NCBI GenBank assembly: GCA_902782125.1
Contig: CACZMA010000002.1
Coordinates: forward strand, 1 to 64,000
Source: Oscillospiraceae bacterium
GTDB lineage: Bacteria; Bacillota; Clostridia; Saccharofermentanales; Saccharofermentanaceae
Reading direction: 5' to 3'
DNA length: 64,000 bases
Shown one piece after another: positions 53,213 to 62,823 of the stretch. The notes under the pieces were generated by a model that worked only from the letters and a program-made list of their open reading frames with translations, was not told the DNA's origin and searched no databases. Position numbers and translations under genes: made by a program. How positions within the stretch are numbered: the stretch's first letter is position 1; each line of letters starts with the position of its first letter.

Positions 53213-55288
53213 ATGGAAAATTATTCCGCAGATAAGATTCGCAACATTGCCCTTTTCGGACATGTCGGCTCAGGCAAGACCACTCTCGCCGAGGCGATTC
53301 TGTTCTACACAAAGGCTGTATCGCGTCAGGGCCGCATTACGGACGGCAACACGACAATGGACTATGATCCCGAAGAGATCAAGCGTCAGATGTCAGTAAG
53401 CCTGTCTGTTGCTTGCTGCGAGTATAAGGGCAGCAAGATCAACATCATCGACACACCCGGTGATTTTGACTTCCTGGGCGAAGAGATGAGCGGTATCAGG
53501 ATCGCTGATTCGGGTGTCATCATGATTTCCGCCAAGGGTGGTACTTCCGTCGGATCACAGAAGGCCGTAAGGCTTCTCGACGACAAGAAGGTACCCTACC
53601 TGTTCTTTGTTAACCGTATGGATGAGCCCAATGCTGATTTCGAGGGCGTCGTATCCAGAATGACAGATCGTTACGGCGACTCGGTCATCCCGCTTTCCTT
53701 CCCTATTATGAAGGACGGCAAGATGACGGGCATCGTCGATGTTATGAACCGCAAGGCTTTCTCCATCAACGAGAAGACCGGTGCGTTCGAAGAGTTCGAG
53801 CTTCCTTCAGAATATACTGACCGCGTAGACGAGCTCCAGGACAGAGTAAACCAGGTCGTTGCTGTTGCTGACGAGAACCTCATGGAGAAGTACTTCTCCG
53901 GTGAGCCTTTCACGGAGGACGAGTTCCGTCACGGCGTACACGTCGGTTTCCGTGAGGGCAAGCTCCATCCGGTATACTGCGGTTCCGCATTCATGAACTG
54001 GGGTATCGACTTCCTGCTCAACTGTATCGCCAAGGATACGCCTCCGGCAGGCAAGAAGCCCGCTCTTACCGCTACGCTTCCGAGCGGCGGCACACAGGAG
54101 ATCACATGTAAGATCGAAGAGCCCATGGCTGCATTCATCTTCAAGACGATCTCCGATCCGTTCGTAGGCAAGATCAGTATCTTCAAGGTCAACGCAGGTA
54201 CACTCCGCGCCAACTCTACCGTTTACAATGCCACAAAGGGAAGAGAAGAGAGGATCGGCGGACTGTTCTTCCTCCGCGGCAAGGAGCAGATCGCTACAGA
54301 TAAGGTAACCGCAGGTGATATCGGTGCAGCTTCCAAGCTCGTTGACGCTGATACCAACGACACACTCTGCGATCGTGCACGTATCCTCGAGATGCCTAAG
54401 ATCAAGTTCCCTTCAACATGTCTTTCCAAGAGTATCGTTCCTAAAAAGAAGGGTGACGAAGATAAGATCATGACAGGTCTCGCCAAGCTCGCTGACGGCG
54501 ACCGCTGTTTCAGAGTCGAGACAGATCCCGAGACTAAGCAGATGGTCCTCTCCGGTATCGGCGACATGCAGCTGAACGTTCTCGTATCACAGCTCAAGAC
54601 AAGATACAACATTGACTGTGAGCTCGAGCCGCTGAAGGTTCCTTACAGAGAGACGATCCGTAAGAAGGTCAAGGTTCAGGGTAAGCACAAGAAGCAGTCC
54701 GGCGGTCACGGCCAGTACGGTGATGTCTGGATCGAGTTCGAGCCGAACCCCGAGTCCGAAGCTCTTGTTTTCGAAGAGAAGGTATTCGGCGGTGCCGTAC
54801 CGAAGAATTTCTTCCCCGCAGTCGAGAAGGGTCTCCAGGAATCCGTTCAGAGCGGTATCCTCGCAGGCTATCCGGTAGTTAACCTCAAGGCTACTCTCGT
54901 TGACGGTTCCTACCACGACGTAGACTCATCGGAAATGGCGTTCAAGATCGCAGCTAACCTCGCTTTCAAGGCAGGCATGGCGGCAGCAGATCCCATCATC
55001 CTCGAGCCTATCTCCAAGGCTGAGATCCACGCACCTGAGGACAAGCAGGGCGACATAATGGGTGACCTCAACAAGCGCCGCGCAAGGATCGTAGGTATCG
55101 ATGCAGACGATCAGGGTTCTGTCATCCACTGCGCAGTTCCTTCCGCTGAGATGCTCGACTATGCTACTGACCTCAAGTCCATGACTCAGGGCAGAGGCTG
55201 GTTCGTTCTGTCTCACGCTCGTTACGAACCCGCTCCGAATGACGTTGCACAGAAGGTCATCGCAGCTGCAAAGGCAGAGCAGGAATAA
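53213..55288 (+). CDS. EF-G-like translational GTPase (second EF-G type)
   Basis: This 691-residue protein has all EF-G domains: GTPase (G1 GHVGSGKTT at 12-20, DTPGDFDF, NRMD), domain II, and domains III-V with the YGDVWIEFEP and domain IV stretch near 480-600. G1 reads GHVGSGKT rather than AHIDAGKT, and the switch region is DGNTTMDYDPEEIKRQMS, which marks the EF-G2-like group rather than the main fusA. The ATG at 53213 has a perfect GAGGAGG site. Strong codon bias suggests high expression. Its precise translation role is not known from sequence. Confidence 0.85.
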   Translation: MENYSADKIRNIALFGHVGSGKTTLAEAILFYTKAVSRQGRITDGNTTMDYDPEEIKRQMSVSLSVACCEYKGSKINIIDTPGDFDFLGEEMSGIRIADSGVIMISAKGGTSVGSQKAVRLLDDKKVPYLFFVNRMDEPNADFEGVVSRMTDRYGDSVIPLSFPIMKDGKMTGIVDVMNRKAFSINEKTGAFEEFELPSEYTDRVDELQDRVNQVVAVADENLMEKYFSGEPFTEDEFRHGVHVGFREGKLHPVYCGSAFMNWGIDFLLNCIAKDTPPAGKKPALTATLPSGGTQEITCKIEEPMAAFIFKTISDPFVGKISIFKVNAGTLRANSTVYNATKGREERIGGLFFLRGKEQIATDKVTAGDIGAASKLVDADTNDTLCDRARILEMPKIKFPSTCLSKSIVPKKKGDEDKIMTGLAKLADGDRCFRVETDPETKQMVLSGIGDMQLNVLVSQLKTRYNIDCELEPLKVPYRETIRKKVKVQGKHKKQSGGHGQYGDVWIEFEPNPESEALVFEEKVFGGAVPKNFFPAVEKGLQESVQSGILAGYPVVNLKATLVDGSYHDVDSSEMAFKIAANLAFKAGMAAADPIILEPISKAEIHAPEDKQGDIMGDLNKRRARIVGIDADDQGSVIHCAVPSAEMLDYATDLKSMTQGRGWFVLSHARYEPAPNDVAQKVIAAAKAEQE

Positions 55289-55310
55289 TACCTGAACAAT
55301 CAAACAAACT

Positions 55311-55343
55311 GGGCCGTCTCTTAGTGAGGCGGCCCTTACTTTA
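55311..55343. terminator. Terminator between the EF-G-like and membrane protein genes
   Basis: GGGCCGTCTC pairs with GAGGCGGCCC, followed by TTACTTTA. The two genes converge here. Confidence 0.8.
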
Positions 55344-55363
55344 TGTCTGTTGATTTAGGCGGA

Positions 55364-58000
55364 TCAGAAGACCTTATAGACAGTCGTATCTTCTTCTGCG
55401 AAGTATGCAACCTGTGTGAGGTTCTCTTCGAAGAACTTGCGGTTGAATACTATGCCGCCTTCGAATACTGCCGTATCGAATTCGGGGTCGGCGATGACAT
55501 ACTTGATGTTACGCTCCATGCAGTAACGCCTGAACTCGTCTATGTTGCCGTTGCAGCCGGTCATGAGCCAGCAGTAGATTGCATCTCGTGTATAGGTATC
55601 GTGACCGGAGGACCATGCGTAGTAAGGCCATCCGTAATACATCGGTCTTCCTGCGAGGATGAAGCGGTTCATTGACCACATCGGCGTAAGGAATACATCT
55701 GAAGGGTCGGTGTTCTCTTCGATCCACTTGGTAAGCGGAGACTCGGTGTTGACCTGGATGGGGTCGCGGTTGATGTTCACATATGTGCACCACTCGGATA
55801 TTCCGGTTGCCGTGAGAGGCACCATGAGAGCAAGGGCGAGGATCACTCCTGCTACCTCAAGTGCTATCCAGGCAGGAAGGGCGAGGCCTTTGCGTTCAGT
55901 CTTGGGCGCAGGGATCTCTTCGTGCGACAGATCACCTATCGCTGCAGGCTTCTCGGGTTCTGAGGGCGCCTCTTCTTCAGACACGGTCTCTGCCGGAAGT
56001 TCTTCTTCGGGGATTATTATCTCCTCGGGAAGATCGGTCAGATCTTCTGCCGGCAGGTCTGCTGCCTTCTCTTCGGCGGACACGATCTCGGCCGGAGCTT
56101 CGTCTCCGAATGCCGGCATCGATACGGAAGGCGCGGGAACGATCTCTTTGAGGACCTCGCTGCCGGGTCTTACGGGAGCAGCTTCAGCATCAGCGGTATC
56201 GCCGAAAAGCAATTCCGCAGGAACTTCTTCTACGGGGATCTCTTCTGCTGCGGCGGTATCTTCAGCCTCGATCGCCGCGATAGCCGTCTCGCTGACCCCG
56301 GGTGTCCTTATGTCACCTTCGGAAGCCGGTGCTGCGGCTTCGGTCTTCTCCTTGCTGCGGATCTTAAGCGGGATAAGGAACAGACCGGATACGAGGATGG
56401 CAACGAAGACATCCATCAGTATAAGGGTGATCTGTATGAACTTGTGGTTCGCGAGCATCTCCAGCGTTACCTGGAACAGGAATGCGAATACGAACGGTAC
56501 GCAGAATCCGAGATAGAGGATGAAGCGGTATACGGGACGCTTCTTCATAAGGTCGTATACGAAGAATACGGCAGAACAGATGAACGCCAGGATCAAGGTA
56601 AATCCGGTAACGATGAAGATGTATCTTGCCAGTTCATAGAACGTGAACTTGCTTCCGGCCTCTCCGAGGATGAATCCCGGAATGAATTTGAAGCTGACTA
56701 TGCTCGAGTAGCCGCCGGAGAATGCATGCGACTGAGCTACGGCGGATACGACCGCGACGGCACCGGTTATGACATGGATCAGACGGCTCTCGGAGAATAT
56801 CCCTATGAATGCCAGGATGAGCAGCAGCGCTATGAGGCATGAACCGTGGAAGTACGGCATGACAAAGACGAACAATGATGCAAGGATCGCCAGAGACCAG
56901 GGCTTCAGCGGGTCGGCCTGTCTGGGAAGCCACGCGTTGCGCGAAGCGACAAAGCTCCTGAAGCCTTCCTTGGATACTGCGATGCACATTCTTCTTAAGA
57001 ACGGGATGAAGATTATCGTCATGATGACTATGACTGATACTCCGAGCATCAGATGGCGCTGGTTGGGGTAGACATTGATCGCCCAGATACCCCAGTCGTC
57101 TTTCTCCGTGACCCTGTACCACATATTGAACCGGGTTAAAGATATTACGGCTGTCTTAAGGTCGTTGCCGGCAGCCATGAGATCCCTGATGTGGAAGAAT
57201 ACGTTCAGAGAACTCCTGAAGAGCACGAATACCGGTGCGAGAAGATATGCGAGGCGCCTTCCGCTCAGAAGGACCGCGAGTAATCCGAGGAGTATGAACG
57301 CGCAGACCATGGCGATGACAGACGGGATATTGAGCGCCGCGTCGATCGACAGTCCGAGATATTCGAGCATTCCGCAGAAGAAGTAGAACAGGAAATGATA
57401 CTGTATGCCGTCACCTGAGAAATGCATGTACTGCGTAGGGAAGTTGAAGCCCTTTCCGAACGAGGATATCAGCGCGGTGTGCGGAGACAGGTCCGAGAAG
57501 GTCGAGTTGCCGCAGAGAAGGATCCCGTTCTCGATCCTGTACGTATAGAACATGAGGAAAGTGGCTGCAGCGGTGAATAGGACCATGCCTATGCCGTAGA
57601 ACAGGGCATTCTTGAGGCTGTATTCATAAGGGCTGATCTGCGACAGGTCAGCTGATGCGGCTGAATCGCGGACAGTTCTTCTGCGGGCGATCAGGATCAC
57701 TCCGGACAGAACGACCCAGATGGCGAGTGCGAAGGTCAGTATGATGCCGCCCTTCATGCACAGGTCGTGATTCGGGATGATGTAGGACAGTCCGAGCGTG
57801 ACAAAATAATTAAGGAACGGCACGCACATTATGCCGAGGATAAGTCCTGAAGGTACTATAAACAGTGAATTGGGAATCCTGTCTATTATCTTCTTTGACG
57901 GCGCACACGCAAGATACAGTCTTCTTACGTCGGGCACGAGAAGTGACATCAGCGTTATACCGAAGGCGGCGCACATCAAGATATAGAGTAATGCGAGCAT
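55364..58000 (-). CDS. Large polytopic membrane protein, GT-C glycosyltransferase-like
   Basis: This 878-residue protein has about 12-14 membrane helices in the first 560 residues, an acidic low-complexity cytoplasmic insert (about 560-720, many EEVPAE/EEAP units), another helix, and a C-terminal extracellular domain of about 120 residues (TPMWSMNRFILAGRPMYYGWPYYAWSSGHDTYTRD, YVIADPEFD). The C-terminal domain resembles that of lipid-linked GT-C sugar transferases, but I see no certain catalytic motif. The acidic insert is unusual. It is divergent from ddl. Confidence 0.65.
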   Translation of the reverse strand: MLALLYILMCAAFGITLMSLLVPDVRRLYLACAPSKKIIDRIPNSLFIVPSGLILGIMCVPFLNYFVTLGLSYIIPNHDLCMKGGIILTFALAIWVVLSGVILIARRRTVRDSAASADLSQISPYEYSLKNALFYGIGMVLFTAAATFLMFYTYRIENGILLCGNSTFSDLSPHTALISSFGKGFNFPTQYMHFSGDGIQYHFLFYFFCGMLEYLGLSIDAALNIPSVIAMVCAFILLGLLAVLLSGRRLAYLLAPVFVLFRSSLNVFFHIRDLMAAGNDLKTAVISLTRFNMWYRVTEKDDWGIWAINVYPNQRHLMLGVSVIVIMTIIFIPFLRRMCIAVSKEGFRSFVASRNAWLPRQADPLKPWSLAILASLFVFVMPYFHGSCLIALLLILAFIGIFSESRLIHVITGAVAVVSAVAQSHAFSGGYSSIVSFKFIPGFILGEAGSKFTFYELARYIFIVTGFTLILAFICSAVFFVYDLMKKRPVYRFILYLGFCVPFVFAFLFQVTLEMLANHKFIQITLILMDVFVAILVSGLFLIPLKIRSKEKTEAAAPASEGDIRTPGVSETAIAAIEAEDTAAAEEIPVEEVPAELLFGDTADAEAAPVRPGSEVLKEIVPAPSVSMPAFGDEAPAEIVSAEEKAADLPAEDLTDLPEEIIIPEEELPAETVSEEEAPSEPEKPAAIGDLSHEEIPAPKTERKGLALPAWIALEVAGVILALALMVPLTATGISEWCTYVNINRDPIQVNTESPLTKWIEENTDPSDVFLTPMWSMNRFILAGRPMYYGWPYYAWSSGHDTYTRDAIYCWLMTGCNGNIDEFRRYCMERNIKYVIADPEFDTAVFEGGIVFNRKFFEENLTQVAYFAEEDTTVYKVF

Positions 58001-58073
58001 AGTTTCCCCCTTTTATTATTTATTAAGTATAACAATCATTAAGGGTTTCTATATTACAAGGAGATTACCGATT

Positions 58074-58111
58074 TTTTCACGTGAAAATAGAGTGAGTAAT
58101 TGGGGTATAAT
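58074..58111 (+). promoter_or_regulatory. Palindrome and -10 box upstream of ddl
   Basis: A perfect 14-base palindrome, TTTTCACGTGAAAA, lies at 58074-58087, and TATAAT at 58106-58111. The palindrome sits near the -35 position of ddl and also faces the divergent gene, so it may be an operator for one or both. Confidence 0.45.
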
Positions 58112-58146
58112 GCAAAAGTATCATTTGTAAGCATTGAGGTGATCCT

Positions 58147-59187
58147 ATGAAAATAACGGTTCTCGGCGGCGGCCTGTCGCCCGAACGTGACGTATCTTTG
58201 AAGTCCGCGAGCCTTATCGCGAATGCCCTTCTGTCGAAGGGCCATGAGGTGGCGCTTGTCGATCTTTACGAGGGTATCGAGAACGACCGCCCTGCGGAGA
58301 GCTTTTTCCGCCGCGGTACGGTCGCACCTTTTACTTATACCATCCCCGAGACAGAGCCTGATCTCGAGGCCATCATCAGAAAGCACGGCGGCAGACGCCA
58401 GTGGGTCGGCCCCCGCGTCATCGAGCTCTGCCAGTATGCGGACAGGGTTTTCCTGGGCCTCCACGGAAGCCACGGCGAGAACGGCCAGATCCAGGCTGTG
58501 CTCGATGCTTTCGGTGTGGCATATACCGGATGTGACTACCTGGGATGCGCCATAGCCATGGATAAGGGTATCTCCAAGGCAATCGTCGCCGGAGCAGGCA
58601 TCCTCACCGCAAAGTGGGTAACAGGCATGCCGGACGAGATCCCCTCAGACAGGATGCTCTCCGAGATCGGTCTGCCCTGTGTGGTCAAGCCCATCGGCTG
58701 CGGTTCTTCATGCGGTGTATCCATCGTAAATACGATAGAGGAGTATCAGGCTGCGGTGGACATGGCAGCTGCTTATGACCAGCCCATCCTTGTCGAGCAG
58801 TTCATCAAGGGACGCGAGATAACGGTATCAGTCCTTAACGACAGGGCGCTTCCCATTACCGAGATAATCCCTCACGAAGGCTTCTATGACTATAAGAACA
58901 AGTATCAGGACGGTCTGACGACTCACATCTGTCCTGCGAATATCGAACCCGAGGATTATAAGAAGGCGCAGGATCTTACGCTGAAGATCTTCGGCCTGCT
59001 CAAGATGACCCAGTACGGAAGAGTGGACATGATCTACGTTGAAGACAAGCATGAGTTCTGGTTCATCGAGGCGAACAACCTCCCGGGCATGACGAACACC
59101 TCGCTGCTTCCTGAGGCTGCGAAGGTCGAAGGCCTTGCATATGAGGATCTCTGCGAGCAGCTTGTACTGAACTGCGGCAGAGGCTGA
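58147..59187 (+). CDS. ddl: D-alanine--D-alanine ligase
   Basis: Ddl makes the D-Ala-D-Ala dipeptide of peptidoglycan in an ATP-dependent step. The 346-residue protein has GGLSPERDVSLKSA (start), LGLHGSHGENGQIQ, the ATP-grasp core (CVVKPIGCGSSCGVSIV), EQFIKGREITVSVL and the C-terminal FIEANNLPGMT. All key segments are present. Ribosome site GAGGTGAT. A terminator follows. Confidence 0.93.
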   Translation: MKITVLGGGLSPERDVSLKSASLIANALLSKGHEVALVDLYEGIENDRPAESFFRRGTVAPFTYTIPETEPDLEAIIRKHGGRRQWVGPRVIELCQYADRVFLGLHGSHGENGQIQAVLDAFGVAYTGCDYLGCAIAMDKGISKAIVAGAGILTAKWVTGMPDEIPSDRMLSEIGLPCVVKPIGCGSSCGVSIVNTIEEYQAAVDMAAAYDQPILVEQFIKGREITVSVLNDRALPITEIIPHEGFYDYKNKYQDGLTTHICPANIEPEDYKKAQDLTLKIFGLLKMTQYGRVDMIYVEDKHEFWFIEANNLPGMTNTSLLPEAAKVEGLAYEDLCEQLVLNCGRG

Positions 59188-59191
59188 GAGG

Positions 59192-59214
59192 CGCACCCTT
59201 TGGGGTGCGTTTTG
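59192..59214 (+). terminator. Terminator after ddl
   Basis: CGCACCC pairs with GGGTGCG, followed by TTTTGTT. Confidence 0.85.
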
Positions 59215-59280
59215 TTGATACAGTCCTGCGGATAAGTTAAAATACAAGGACTAGATCTTGTGCCGGAGGGGTGAGTTCCA

Positions 59281-59766
59281 ATGAACATGAAAAGAGCTGA
59301 TTATATCTCGTGGAACGAGTATTTTATGGGTGTGGCCACACTGGCTTCCAAGAGGTCCAAGGATCCCAACACGCAGGTCGGTGCCTGCATCGTCGATAAG
59401 GACAATTACATCGTTTCAGTAGGATATAACGGCATGCCTCTGGGATGTTCTGATGATGAATTCCCCTGGGAGAGACAGGGCGGAACGCTCGATACGAAGT
59501 ATGCATATGTAACACACGCCGAGCTCAATGCCATCCTCAATTCCAAGACTGCAAACCTCGAAGGTTCTACCGTATACGTTACTCTGTTTCCGTGCAATGA
59601 GTGCACCAAGGCTCTCATTCAGAAGAGGGTCGGCAAGATCGTCTACCTGGATGACAAGTATCACGATACGGATACTTCAGAGGCAGCAAGAAGGATGCTC
59701 GATAGCGCCGGAGTCAAGTACGAGAGATACGATCTTACAGGAAGGGACATAACGATCTCACTGTGA
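59281..59766 (+). CDS. dCMP deaminase (ComEB-like)
   Basis: This 161-residue protein is a cytidine/deoxycytidylate deaminase. The zinc site is HAELNAI (about 80-86) and PCNECTK (about 103-109), with DPNTQVGACIVD near the start. It makes dUMP for thymidylate synthesis. Length is typical. Its stop overlaps a possible GTG start of the next gene by 4 bases, but the ATG at 59784 is likelier. Confidence 0.93.
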   Translation: MNMKRADYISWNEYFMGVATLASKRSKDPNTQVGACIVDKDNYIVSVGYNGMPLGCSDDEFPWERQGGTLDTKYAYVTHAELNAILNSKTANLEGSTVYVTLFPCNECTKALIQKRVGKIVYLDDKYHDTDTSEAARRMLDSAGVKYERYDLTGRDITISL

Positions 59767-59783
59767 TCCCCGGACAGAATAAT

Positions 59784-61757
59784 ATGAACAAGCTTTACCG
59801 AAAGACTATCTCTGCGGTCATTACTTTAGTGTTCGTGATCCTGGCGATCCCTGCACAGGTCCTTGCTGCGCCTTCAGGTTCCGCGACAGTCAACTGCTGG
59901 GGCAACGGAGGCCAGATAGAGGTACAGCTCTCGGGATGCGACGGATATGCGGCCATCACGGTCGTTGCAGAATTCTCGGGAAGCATCGATTCGGCTAACG
60001 GATGGGGATTCGATACATACACCATAAACGGCAACCAGGTCACCGCGACGGTATCCGCGAGCGGATCCAACAGCTGGGGATTCAACAGCAAAGTCGGCAT
60101 ACAGGTCACGGGTTCGGACATAACGTCCGCATCGCTGGTCTCCGTGTCCGGTGACGGCGAGAGCGGTTCGGTCAATGAGACGGCAGCAACAACTGCAGCG
60201 CAGCAGCAGGGCAATCAGTCAGGAGACGGTGCCTCTTCGAATGTCAGTGTTACCATCTCCGGTCCCGCGGAGAACAAGGCCGGTGTTGCAGGTGATGACT
60301 GGCTTACGACGGATGGTTCGAAGATAGTCGACATGAACGGTACGGAGGTATGGCTTACCGGTGTGAACTGGTTCGGATACAATACCGGAACGAACATTTT
60401 CGACGGCGTGTGGAACTGCAGCCTGAAGGAATCGATAGAGGGCATAGCAGATCACGGCTTCAACCTCCTGAGGATCCCGATGTCTGCCGAGCTTCTGCTG
60501 CAGTGGGAGAACGGAGAGTATCCCCAGGCAAACTATAACCAGGCACTGAATGCGGAACTTACGTCTCTTAATTCGCTCGAGATATTCGATTATGTCCTCG
60601 AACTCTGCGAAGCCAACGGCATTAAGGTCATGATAGACATACATACCGTCAAGACCGATGCTTCCGGACACAACTATCCTCTGTGGTACAGAGAGGACAT
60701 GACGACGGAGGACTTTATCGAATCCCTTACATGGCTGGCGGAAAGATATGCCGATAATGATACGATAATCGCTTACGACCTAAAGAACGAGCCGCACGGC
60801 AAGGCATCAGAGTCAGAATTTGCGATATGGAACGATTCCGATCTTCAGAACAACTGGAAGATGGTGGCAGAGGAGGCCGGCAACGCCATACTTGATGCCA
60901 ATCCTTATGTCCTTATAGTTATCGAAGGCATTCAGATATATCCGATCGATCCCGTGGCAAATGATTTTACATCAACGAACGATGAGGATTATTACAACAC
61001 ATGGTGGGGCGGCAATCTGATGGCGGTCAAGGACTATCCGATAGACTTCGGTTCTGAGGAGCGTAATAAGCAGATCGTATATTCGCCGCACGACTATGGT
61101 CCGCTCGTATATGAGCAGCCGTGGTTCGAGGGCGGATTCACATACGAGTCGCTCTATGAGGATGCCTGGTACGACTACTGGCTCTATATAGAAGAAGAGA
61201 ATATTGCACCCATCCTCATCGGCGAGTGGGGAGGCTTTATGGACGGAGGCCCCAACGAGGAGTGGATGACATATCTGAGGCAGCTTATTGCAGAAAAGAA
61301 TATACATTTTACCTTCTGGTGTTATAATGCTAACTCGGGTGATACCGGAGGACTGGTCCTGGATGATTTCACGACCTGGGACGAAGAGAAGTACGGCTTC
61401 GTCAAGGAAGTCCTCTGGCAGAACGAGGACGGACAGTTCATCGGTCTGGATCACGAAGTTCCGTTGGGAGCAAACGGCATCTCGCTGTCTGATTATTCAG
61501 GCAAGGAGGTTCAGCCCGTGGCAGCTCCTTCAGAGACTTCCGCAGCGAGTACTGACGCAGAGACAACGCCGGAGCCTTCCGAGACCGAAGTGCTGCCGTC
61601 GACAGGTGCGTTAGAAGAGCCTGCCACAGTCAATACAACTGCAGACAGGATGTTTGTTGTTGCGATCATCCTGATCGGTACAGCGGGACTTGCAGCCGTA
61701 GCAGTAATCGTATTTACTATTATCAAAAAGAGAAAAATGAGCGAAAATAACAAGTAG
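59784..61757 (+). CDS. Secreted, membrane-anchored GH5 endoglucanase
   Basis: This 657-residue protein is a probable cellulase or related beta-glucanase. It has a signal peptide (about 1-30), a beta-rich N-terminal domain of about 95 residues (SATVNCWGNGGQIEVQLSG, NGWGFDTYTIN) that may bind carbohydrate, a linker, and the GH5 domain (about 165-560). GH5 marks are WLTGVNWFGYNTG, DLKNEPHG (acid/base Glu) and LIGEWGGF (nucleophile Glu). The C-terminus has a Thr/Pro linker, LPSTG, a membrane helix and KKRK tail. Sorting by sortase is possible, though LPSTG lies further from the helix than usual. Confidence 0.88.
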   Translation: MNKLYRKTISAVITLVFVILAIPAQVLAAPSGSATVNCWGNGGQIEVQLSGCDGYAAITVVAEFSGSIDSANGWGFDTYTINGNQVTATVSASGSNSWGFNSKVGIQVTGSDITSASLVSVSGDGESGSVNETAATTAAQQQGNQSGDGASSNVSVTISGPAENKAGVAGDDWLTTDGSKIVDMNGTEVWLTGVNWFGYNTGTNIFDGVWNCSLKESIEGIADHGFNLLRIPMSAELLLQWENGEYPQANYNQALNAELTSLNSLEIFDYVLELCEANGIKVMIDIHTVKTDASGHNYPLWYREDMTTEDFIESLTWLAERYADNDTIIAYDLKNEPHGKASESEFAIWNDSDLQNNWKMVAEEAGNAILDANPYVLIVIEGIQIYPIDPVANDFTSTNDEDYYNTWWGGNLMAVKDYPIDFGSEERNKQIVYSPHDYGPLVYEQPWFEGGFTYESLYEDAWYDYWLYIEEENIAPILIGEWGGFMDGGPNEEWMTYLRQLIAEKNIHFTFWCYNANSGDTGGLVLDDFTTWDEEKYGFVKEVLWQNEDGQFIGLDHEVPLGANGISLSDYSGKEVQPVAAPSETSAASTDAETTPEPSETEVLPSTGALEEPATVNTTADRMFVVAIILIGTAGLAAVAVIVFTIIKKRKMSENNK

Positions 61758-61778
61758 ACTATCAAGGGGTGAAGTCAG

Positions 61779-62636
61779 ATGATCGAGAAGTTTTTTGCCT
61801 TATTCGGAACCGTGGGAGGGTATATAATCATCGGTTCTGTAATCGTGCTTATAGTGGCGATTATAGCCTTCAAGATATCCAAGGCCCGCGAGAATAAGAG
61901 AGAACAGTATCGCGAGAGCCTCGGTGACATCAAGCGTACGGAGCAGGTTATCAAGGGCGTAAGTCACAGGTCCCGCGTTAACAGCGGTGAAGTTGTTGAT
62001 GAACCCGTACCGGTCAAAGACACAGGCATTAAGGTTCATGAGAACGAGAATGCCCGGCAGCAACAGGAAGTATTCGGCAAGGTAATGAGATCGAGGAAGA
62101 AGCATCAGCCTACCGAGAGAGAGCTTGCCATGCAGAAATACGGTGAGCACATGGTAGTTAACGGCTATCTGCAGAAGTCCAATACTGCCCCGATCAGACC
62201 CGTATATTCCAATACTGCAAGTGCACGCCAGCAGCAGAAGAGCGAACTTAATTCCGACGAGGTCGGTGAAGAGGCTACGACTCCCGCCATCGTTACGGAT
62301 TCCGCTGCACCTGCAAAAGTAAAGCCCACGGAGCTCAAGCCCCCTACGGCATCACGTGCTAACGAGCCTCAGGAGCATTCCGATGAATCCTATGTTAAGG
62401 ATGCGATAAGGCCCGTAATCGGTTCCAGCGTTGCAAATTCCGTTCCGGAGAGACCTGCCGAGGTCCCCACGGAGACACCTAAGATCCTTCAGGATGAAGA
62501 ACCTCTTCCGGCAGCGACAGAGCCTGCCAAGGGTTTTGCCCCTGCAAAGAACAAGGGACCGGTCAAGCGCCCGAAGAGTGATGTTCAGCGTAAGAACGAA
62601 CAGTCCAGGGAAGAGCGCGAGAATCTCAGCGAATGA
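61779..62636 (+). CDS. Single-helix membrane protein of unknown function
   Basis: This 285-residue protein has one N-terminal membrane helix (about 12-35) followed by a charged, largely disordered cytoplasmic part rich in Lys, Glu, Pro and Ala. No domain is recognised. It starts 21 bases after the GH5 gene with a good AGGGGTGA site, and a terminator follows. Confidence 0.6.
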   Translation: MIEKFFALFGTVGGYIIIGSVIVLIVAIIAFKISKARENKREQYRESLGDIKRTEQVIKGVSHRSRVNSGEVVDEPVPVKDTGIKVHENENARQQQEVFGKVMRSRKKHQPTERELAMQKYGEHMVVNGYLQKSNTAPIRPVYSNTASARQQQKSELNSDEVGEEATTPAIVTDSAAPAKVKPTELKPPTASRANEPQEHSDESYVKDAIRPVIGSSVANSVPERPAEVPTETPKILQDEEPLPAATEPAKGFAPAKNKGPVKRPKSDVQRKNEQSREERENLSE

Positions 62637-62662
62637 TAATCTGAACAACTTAACAAATAACA

Positions 62663-62698
62663 AGGCGGTCTCACTTCACAGAGACCGCCTCATTTTTT
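62663..62698 (+). terminator. Terminator after the single-helix protein gene
   Basis: AGGCGGTCTC pairs exactly with GAGACCGCCT, followed by TTTTTT. It lies just beside the 3' end of the tRNA on the other strand. Confidence 0.85.
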
Positions 62699-62700
62699 CC

Positions 62701-62776
62701 TGGAGCCCCCATCCAGATTTGAACTGGAGACCTCATCCTTACCATGGATGCGCTCTACCTACTGAGCTATAGGGGC
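62701..62776 (-). tRNA. tRNA-Thr (anticodon GGT)
   Basis: The 76-base minus-strand gene folds into the full cloverleaf. Acceptor arms GCCCCTA and TGGGGGC pair (one G-U), the D-arm is GCTC...GAGC, the anticodon stem is CATCC/GGATG with loop ATGGTAA, and the T-arm is TCCAG/CTGGA with loop TTCAAAT. The anticodon is GGT (Thr). The discriminator T and CCA are encoded. Confidence 0.95.
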
Positions 62777-62823
62777 AAAAAACAACTGTTGAAGTATATC
62801 ACAGACATTTCCCGTTGACAACA

